Source of the DNA: Bacilli bacterium | GTDB taxonomy: Bacteria; Bacillota_I; Bacilli_A; RF39; UBA660 | Assembly: GCA_017433415.1 (NCBI GenBank) | Contig: JAFRHI010000009.1 | Location: 1-64,000, forward strand | Direction of reading: 5' to 3' | DNA: 64,000 bases | In this document: positions 59,751-64,000 of the stretch, piece after piece | Layout: every line of letters starts with the position of its first letter | How positions within the stretch are numbered: position 1 is the stretch's first letter | Program-made: the position numbers and the translations under genes | The notes under the pieces: model-generated | What the model saw: the letters and a program-made list of their open reading frames with translations, nothing else | The model's database searches: none | What the model was told of the DNA's origin: nothing

Positions 59751-60551
59751 ATGAAGAGTATTAAATTTTTAGAAGAACATGGTGTAGATATTCAAAGTAG
59801 TATGAATGTTTTTGGTGATGAAGAAACTTATAATAGTACACTTGGAGAGTTTTTAGTAGGTATTCATACTAAAATTAGTCAGTTAATTAAATTGTTTGAA
59901 GCAAATGATTTATTTACTTATGAGGTTTATGTTCATTCTATGAAGAATGATGCTAAAAGTTTTGGTTTTAAAAAATTAGCTGAAATTGCTTATGAACATG
60001 AAAAGAAAAGTAAGATAGGTGATTTGGTATATATTTCTGAGCATATTAATGAACTTATTGAAGAAACAAATAAAACTATTGTTTTAATTCAAGAATATAT
60101 GAATGGCGATGATAACTTAAAGGTTAATGATATTGAAGTAGAAGCAAATGATGTTTTTGATAAAAAAACAATACTAGTTATTGATGATTCTAATATTGTT
60201 AGAAACTTTGTTAAGAGGATATTTAGCGATAAATATACTGTTGGTGTTGCTAAAGACGGAGAAGAGGCAATTGCTGTTTTAAATGCTAATAAAGATAATG
60301 AGTTGATTGAGGCAATACTACTTGATTTAAAAATGCCTAAAGTAGATGGCTTTGGAGTACTTGAATATATGAGACAAAATGATTTGCTTAAAAAAATGCC
60401 AGTATCAATCATATCTGGTGACTCTTCAAAAGAAACTATCGATAGAGCTTTTACATATGAAATTGTTGATATGTTAGAGAAACCATTTAATGATCAAACT
60501 ATAAAAATGATAGTTGAAAAGACTATAATGTATAAAAATATGAATAAATAA
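59751..60551 (+). CDS. HPt-REC fusion signalling protein
   Basis: 266 aa. Residues about 25-120 form an HPt-type four-helix domain with the phospho-histidine His62 in YVHSMKNDAKSFGF. Residues 138-264 are a receiver domain: KTILVIDDSN (Asp145-146), phospho-acceptor Asp192 in LLDLKMPKVDG, SIISGDSS (Ser/Thr), and EKPF (Lys244). No DNA-binding output follows and no histidine kinase lies nearby, so it should relay phosphate or control a partner by contact. ATG follows AGAGGTG. Confidence 0.85.
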   Translation: MKSIKFLEEHGVDIQSSMNVFGDEETYNSTLGEFLVGIHTKISQLIKLFEANDLFTYEVYVHSMKNDAKSFGFKKLAEIAYEHEKKSKIGDLVYISEHINELIEETNKTIVLIQEYMNGDDNLKVNDIEVEANDVFDKKTILVIDDSNIVRNFVKRIFSDKYTVGVAKDGEEAIAVLNANKDNELIEAILLDLKMPKVDGFGVLEYMRQNDLLKKMPVSIISGDSSKETIDRAFTYEIVDMLEKPFNDQTIKMIVEKTIMYKNMNK

Positions 60552-60575
60552 TAAGAATCCTTAAGGATTCTTATT
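60550..60575. terminator. Bidirectional terminator
   Basis: A perfect 11-bp stem (60550-60560 with 60565-60575, loop TTAA) and T7; it serves both the HPt-REC gene and the convergent gene at 60571. Confidence 0.85.
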
Positions 60576-60891
60576 TTTTTATTTTTAAAATATCATTTAT
60601 TCTAAAATTTTCAGCTGTTTTTAAAGGTAAAAAATATGTATTTTTGGCTTTTATATTTATAATATATTTTTCACTGGCAACATCTTCATAAATAGCTATT
60701 ATACGATTAAGTTCATCAGTAATTATAATATCTATTCTTTGACAATGAAAGTTTGTTGTAATAAATTTTTTGTTTTTAAAAAGGAGTCCATAATCAATAG
60801 TTTTTAAATTAAATTTTAAGCCTTTAAATTTATCCCAAAAAGAAGTTAACTCTTTTATTTCTATTTTTTTCTTGTTTACAAGTATATACAT
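60571..60891 (-). CDS. DUF192-like small protein
   Basis: 106 aa, ATG at 60891 behind GGTGATAGT. FWDKFKGLKFNLKTIDYGLLF, FITTNFHCQRIDIIITDELNRIIAIYEDV and YIINIKAKNTYFLPL match the general pattern of DUF192 (a small beta barrel; usual text fxMxN…LDIIFID…Y.LEL.AG), though the Met of FxM is replaced. It lacks a signal peptide. Function of the family is poorly known. Converges on the HPt-REC gene. Confidence 0.55.
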   Translation of the reverse strand: MYILVNKKKIEIKELTSFWDKFKGLKFNLKTIDYGLLFKNKKFITTNFHCQRIDIIITDELNRIIAIYEDVASEKYIINIKAKNTYFLPLKTAENFRINDILKIKK

Positions 60892-61006
60892 ACTATCACC
60901 AAATCTATTATAACTTATTATAAATTTAATTTAAAGTATAATATGTTATTGGACAAATTCATTATTTATGATATTATAATTACGTAGAAAAGCGAGGAGG
61001 AATAGA

Positions 61007-61729
61007 ATGAGTGGACATTCAAAATGGGCAACAATCCATAGAAAAAAAGGATTGTTAGATCAACAAAGAGGTAAAATATTTCAAAAATTAGCTAAAGAAA
61101 TTATGGTGGCAGCAAAAGGTGGTAGTCCAGATCCTAATCAAAATGCAGCTTTGAGATTGGCAGTTGATAAAGCAAAAGCACAGAACATGCCAAAAGATAA
61201 TATTCAGAAAGCAATTGAAAAGGCAACTGGAGGAGCAGATGGCGCTAATTATGAAAGTGTGCGCTATGAAGGATATGGTCATGGTGGGGTTGCTTTTATG
61301 GTCGATTGTTTAACTGATAATAGAAACAGAACAGCTTCACAGGTGAGAAGTTCTTTTACAAAGGCAGGAGGGAATCTTGGTACTGATGGATCAGTTAGTT
61401 ACATGTTTGAACGCCGTGGTTCTATTGTAATTCCTGCCGAATATGATGAAGAGGAAATGATGATGACTTCACTTGATGCTGGTGCACTTGATTTTGAAAA
61501 AGTTGAAGATAATTATATTATTTCAACTGATCAAAGTTCATTCACAAGTGTTAGAGATGCTTTAGAAACTGCCGGTGTTAAGGAGTTTTTAGAATGTAAT
61601 TTGACTTATGTACCAAATATGGAAGTTGAACTAGACAGTGAAGGACAAGAGAAAGTAATGAAACTTGTTGATGCTTTAGAAGATTTAGATGATGTACAAG
61701 ATGTTTATTATAATTTAAAAGAAGATTAA
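61007..61729 (+). CDS. YebC/PmpR-family protein
   Basis: 240 aa. SGHSKWATIHRKKGLLDQQRGKIFQKLAKEI (in parts) is the family start, followed by GGSPDPNQNAALRLAVDKAKAQNMPKDNIQKAIEKATG and YEGYGHGGVAFMVDCLTDNRNRTASQVR. C-terminal YVPNMEVELDSEGQEKVMKLVDALEDLDDVQDVYYNL completes it. Members act as transcription regulators and, by recent work, help ribosomes translate proline stretches. Length is normal. GAGGAGGAATAGA precedes ATG 61007. Confidence 0.95.
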   Translation: MSGHSKWATIHRKKGLLDQQRGKIFQKLAKEIMVAAKGGSPDPNQNAALRLAVDKAKAQNMPKDNIQKAIEKATGGADGANYESVRYEGYGHGGVAFMVDCLTDNRNRTASQVRSSFTKAGGNLGTDGSVSYMFERRGSIVIPAEYDEEEMMMTSLDAGALDFEKVEDNYIISTDQSSFTSVRDALETAGVKEFLECNLTYVPNMEVELDSEGQEKVMKLVDALEDLDDVQDVYYNLKED

Positions 61730-61738
61730 GGGGAAAAT

Positions 61739-62287
61739 ATGATTGATGAAGCTAAGTTAAATAAAATTAATAATGAATTAAAAGTATATATGAATGAATC
61801 TGGTTTTATTTCAAATAAATGTCGAAATAAAGTTATTAAAATACTTTCTGAAGAATTTAACATTAATTTTAAGATTGATAATTATGCTAATGTAGATGTA
61901 AGTGTACAATCAGATGGAAAGTTTTTATATCGTGGTGATTTATATCAGTCTGCTGATAATATTTCTAGTTATGATGAATTTATAGAACGTTATAAACGTT
62001 TTACAGAGCGAGCTGATAAATTGCTTTCTAAGAGAGAAATTGATTTTGAAAATTTGAGTAATTTTAAAAATATATCTAATTTAATTGTTGTTTTATGTCT
62101 TTTATTATTTGCGGTAGCAGTAGTTATATTAGGAATTCATGCTTTCTTAGTTGGTAATTATTTTGATTGCCTATGGTTAGTAGTATTTATTATACCAGCA
62201 GTATTTCCAAGACTTAAGAGTAGTTTAGAAGTTAGAATAACGCAAGCAAAGAATTATTTGAAGAGATTAATGAAGAAAGTTAAATAA
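61739..62287 (+). CDS. Hypothetical protein with two C-terminal membrane helices
   Basis: 182 aa. The first 105 residues are hydrophilic (NKINNELKVYMNESGFISNKCRNKVIKILSEEFNINF in parts, then NVDVSVQSDGKFLYRGDLYQSADNI) and resemble part of a cytoplasmic alpha-beta domain. Two helices follow (about 112-135 and 140-160, NLIVVLCLLLFAVAVVILGI, CLWLVVFIIPAVF). The basic C-terminus stays inside. Not recognised. It starts nine bases after the YebC stop, behind AAGGGG. Confidence 0.55.
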   Translation: MIDEAKLNKINNELKVYMNESGFISNKCRNKVIKILSEEFNINFKIDNYANVDVSVQSDGKFLYRGDLYQSADNISSYDEFIERYKRFTERADKLLSKREIDFENLSNFKNISNLIVVLCLLLFAVAVVILGIHAFLVGNYFDCLWLVVFIIPAVFPRLKSSLEVRITQAKNYLKRLMKKVK

Positions 62288-62301
62288 CTTTCTTTTTTTG
62301 T
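62273..62301 (+). terminator. Terminator after the 61739 gene
   Basis: A perfect 10-bp stem (62273-62282 with 62285-62294) around AA, then T7; the stop codon is in the stem. Confidence 0.75.
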
Positions 62302-62374
62302 CAATTGACATTTTTTTTAAGCAAATTAATTGTATTTAAATAATAGTTTTATATAATTAATTTGAGGTGAAAAA

Positions 62375-63100
62375 ATGGAAACGAAAGAAAAGAAAAAAGG
62401 TAATGGTGGTTTGGTTTTCTTAGTAATTTTATTATTATTAATTTGTTGTGGGCTAGGAGGATTTATCTTTGTCAATAAAGATAAGATATTTAGTGACGGA
62501 GAAGTTGTTACAACAAAGACTAGTAGTGAGAAGAGCGAAGTTAATGATAAAACTGTTATGAATACTGTAGAATATGGTTTGAAAGATTGTTTGAATGGTG
62601 ATGAAAATGTAGTATATCGTCCTAATTCAAGTTTTTCAGCAATAAATTTATCTGTTAGTGTTCAAGAAGATTTAAAGACAGCTATTGTTGAATATGATGG
62701 TATCAAACTATGCGGAATATATGGTGGAGAATGTGGTGGTACTTCTGATGGTACTCGTTCAAGAGTAACAAAGAATTTTGATAAAAAAATCACACAAGTT
62801 TTAGTTACTGGTTATGGACAAGCAGTAGGTCATGAAGTTATTTTATATTTAATGGAAGATGGAACTGTTCAATATACTCCATTATATAAAGATGTAAAAT
62901 ATCCTCCACAAGATGAAAATCAAAGATTTAATTCTTATGGTACACTTGAAGGTGTAGAAGATGTAGTTAGTCTTATGGAGGTTGCTTCTGGTGTCAAAGA
63001 AGGTGCCGGTTGGGGTATGAATATCATTGCTAAAAGAAGTGATGGAAATTATTATGATTTATCTAAAGTTTTACAAGCAACTGGTAATTTTGAAGCGTAA
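62375..63100 (+). CDS. Membrane-anchored extracellular protein, unknown
   Basis: 241 aa. Start ATG 62375 behind TGAGGTG. A basic tip, a membrane helix (about 10-30, LVFLVILLLLICCGLGGFIFV), a Ser/Thr/Lys linker and an outer domain (YGLKDCLNGDENVVYRPNSSFS, LCGIYGGECGGTSDGTRSRVT, with Cys pairs that could form a disulphide). The layout resembles the gene at 25800. Function not recognised. Confidence 0.6.
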   Translation: METKEKKKGNGGLVFLVILLLLICCGLGGFIFVNKDKIFSDGEVVTTKTSSEKSEVNDKTVMNTVEYGLKDCLNGDENVVYRPNSSFSAINLSVSVQEDLKTAIVEYDGIKLCGIYGGECGGTSDGTRSRVTKNFDKKITQVLVTGYGQAVGHEVILYLMEDGTVQYTPLYKDVKYPPQDENQRFNSYGTLEGVEDVVSLMEVASGVKEGAGWGMNIIAKRSDGNYYDLSKVLQATGNFEA

Positions 63101-63126
63101 TTACAATCGTAATTACGTTTTTTTTT
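63096..63126 (+). terminator. Terminator after the 62375 gene
   Basis: A perfect 9-bp stem (63096-63104 with 63109-63117, loop AATC) and T9. Confidence 0.85.
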
Positions 63127-63131
63127 GTATA

Positions 63132-63162
63132 TTTTTAATTGTATATATAGTACAATTAAAAA
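63132..63162. promoter_or_regulatory. Perfect 12-bp inverted repeat, candidate operator
   Basis: TTTTTAATTGTA (63132-63143) and its exact reverse complement (63151-63162) flank TATATAG, 10 bases before the start of the acyl-CoA synthetase-like gene and over the expected promoter. Such a site is what a dimeric repressor would bind. Confidence 0.5.
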
Positions 63163-63172
63163 GGTGGTATTT

Positions 63173-64000
63173 ATGGTAAAGAATGTTAAAACACCTTGGT
63201 ATAAATATTATGATGGTGTAAAAGAACATATTGATTATCCAGATGTTTCTATTTATGAATTGCTGGAGAGAGAAGCTAATAAACATCTTAATAATATTAG
63301 TTATAGTTATTTTGGTAGAAAAAGAACATATAAAAACTTTTTGAAAGAAATTGATGATTGTGCAAAAGCATTTCGACAATTAGGTGTAAAAAAAGAAGAA
63401 TGTGTAAGTATTTGTATGCCAAATACTCCTGAAGCTATTATTGCTTTTTATGCTTTGAACAAAATAGGGGCAATTGCTAATATGATACATCCTCTTTCAT
63501 CTGAAAAGGAAATTAAGTATTATATTGATCTTTCAGAGAGTAAATATATTGTTACAATAGATTTAGCTTTTAATAAGATTAATCATGTGGCAAAAGAAAC
63601 AGGTTTGAAAAAAGCAATTGTTGTTTCTGTAAAAGATTCTATGCCTTTGAGTTTATCTATTGGTTATCAATTAAGTCAAGGTAGGAAAGTTCAAATAGAA
63701 AAATCTGATTTGATTATAAAGTGGAAAAACTTTATCAAAAATGGTAAAAATTATACTGGCAAAATTAACTCTCATAACGCTGGGTTTGAAGCTGCTGCTA
63801 TTTTATATAGCGGTGGTACTACTGGTTATCCAAAAGGCATTGAATTAACTAATTTAAATTTTAATGCTTTGGCAATGCAAAGTTTTGAAGCTTGTGCCAC
63901 TTTGAATGAGAAGGATACAGTTTTAGCTATTATGCCAGTTTTTCATGGCTTTGGATTAGGAATTTGTATTCATACTGTTCAATATTTTGGTGGAACAAGT
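63173..64000 (+). CDS. Acyl-CoA synthetase/AMP-forming ligase, cut by the window edge
   Basis: 276 codons to the edge, still open. ATG 63173 follows AAGGTGG. SIYELLEREANKHLNNISYSYFGRKRTYKNFLKEID (in parts) is the N-terminal part of the ANL superfamily. AFYALNKIGAIANMIHPLS and the ATP-binding P-loop ILYSGGTTGYPKGIELTNLN near residues 205-225 are diagnostic. AIMPVFHGFGLGICIHT follows. It activates a carboxylic (probably fatty) acid by adenylation, then forms a thioester. Substrate cannot be read from this part. It is presumably controlled through the inverted repeat at 63132. Confidence 0.88.
   Translation, partial: MVKNVKTPWYKYYDGVKEHIDYPDVSIYELLEREANKHLNNISYSYFGRKRTYKNFLKEIDDCAKAFRQLGVKKEECVSICMPNTPEAIIAFYALNKIGAIANMIHPLSSEKEIKYYIDLSESKYIVTIDLAFNKINHVAKETGLKKAIVVSVKDSMPLSLSIGYQLSQGRKVQIEKSDLIIKWKNFIKNGKNYTGKINSHNAGFEAAAILYSGGTTGYPKGIELTNLNFNALAMQSFEACATLNEKDTVLAIMPVFHGFGLGICIHTVQYFGGTS

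Noticed and set aside
1-64000. CRISPR arrays, rRNA or tRNA genes
   Set aside because: I saw no regular repeat-spacer array, rRNA-like stretch or complete tRNA cloverleaf; the structure at 1629-1742 is not a tRNA because arm sizes and the acceptor end do not fit.
1-64000. Alternative genetic code (TGA as Trp), as in Mycoplasma-like relatives
   Set aside because: TGA ends clear genes (for example 1253 and 3512) and conserved tryptophans are encoded by TGG.

Overview
This window is very AT-rich DNA from a low-GC, Gram-positive-type bacterium with a normal peptidoglycan cell wall and the standard genetic code (TGA is used as a stop, for example at 1251-1253). The gene set (MraY, an FtsW-type SEDS protein, a PASTA-domain penicillin-binding protein, AddAB, sortase, the Prp protease with an N-terminally extended L27, YceD-RpmF, MYG1) and strong AAGGAGGTGAT-type ribosome sites point to the Bacillota, most likely a gut member of the Bacilli. 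The exact lineage is inference.

Bases 1 to about 21,055 are the right-hand part of an integrative and conjugative element (ICE); its left end lies outside the window. It carries two OB-fold single-strand-binding proteins, a mating-channel block (VirB2-like, VirB6-like, VirB3-like, VirB4, M23 hydrolase), a structured 218-bp region that is the best oriT candidate, two ribbon-helix-helix accessory proteins, a MobP-type relaxase, an Api92-like protein, a sortase-anchored surface protein next to its own class B sortase, an XRE regulator, an orphan DNA methyltransferase, a VirD4 coupling protein and a large serine recombinase. Its intergenic gaps are unusually structured: a cloverleaf-like fold (1629-1742), a short terminated RNA with three AGTATAG repeats (11616-11686), and a promoter-driven RNA candidate (14901-15013). 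The last two share a GCTAGTAYAG terminator loop.

The ICE sits inside a class B penicillin-binding protein gene. The transpeptidase C-terminus and PASTA domain continue at 21058-21918, and the recombinase reading frame runs across the junction into the host gene. Behind it is a shortened division and cell-wall cluster (unknown coiled-coil protein, mraY, SEDS gene).

Bases 25.8-38.5 kb hold envelope and housekeeping genes: a polysaccharide deacetylase with a degenerate second copy of its domain, two flavoproteins, a GH25-like protein with altered catalytic residues, a YugP-type zinc peptidase, MYG1, YceD, ribosomal protein L32, and secreted or membrane proteins of unknown role. Bases 38.6-46 kb encode AddB and AddA, a low-molecular-weight phosphatase and a protein with two HEPN RNase-type motifs. 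Bases 46-64 kb hold pyrH, a RelE/HigB-like fusion protein paired with a solenoid-like protein, rplU-prp-rpmA, obgE flanked by two tandem pairs of paralogous unknown genes, an HPt-REC fusion, a DUF192-like gene, a YebC gene and the start of an acyl-CoA synthetase-like gene.

The most striking chromosomal observation is that ribosomal protein L32 carries the same N-terminal KLDIQLF-A tag that Prp is known to remove from L27. This suggests that one protease may mature two ribosomal proteins here.
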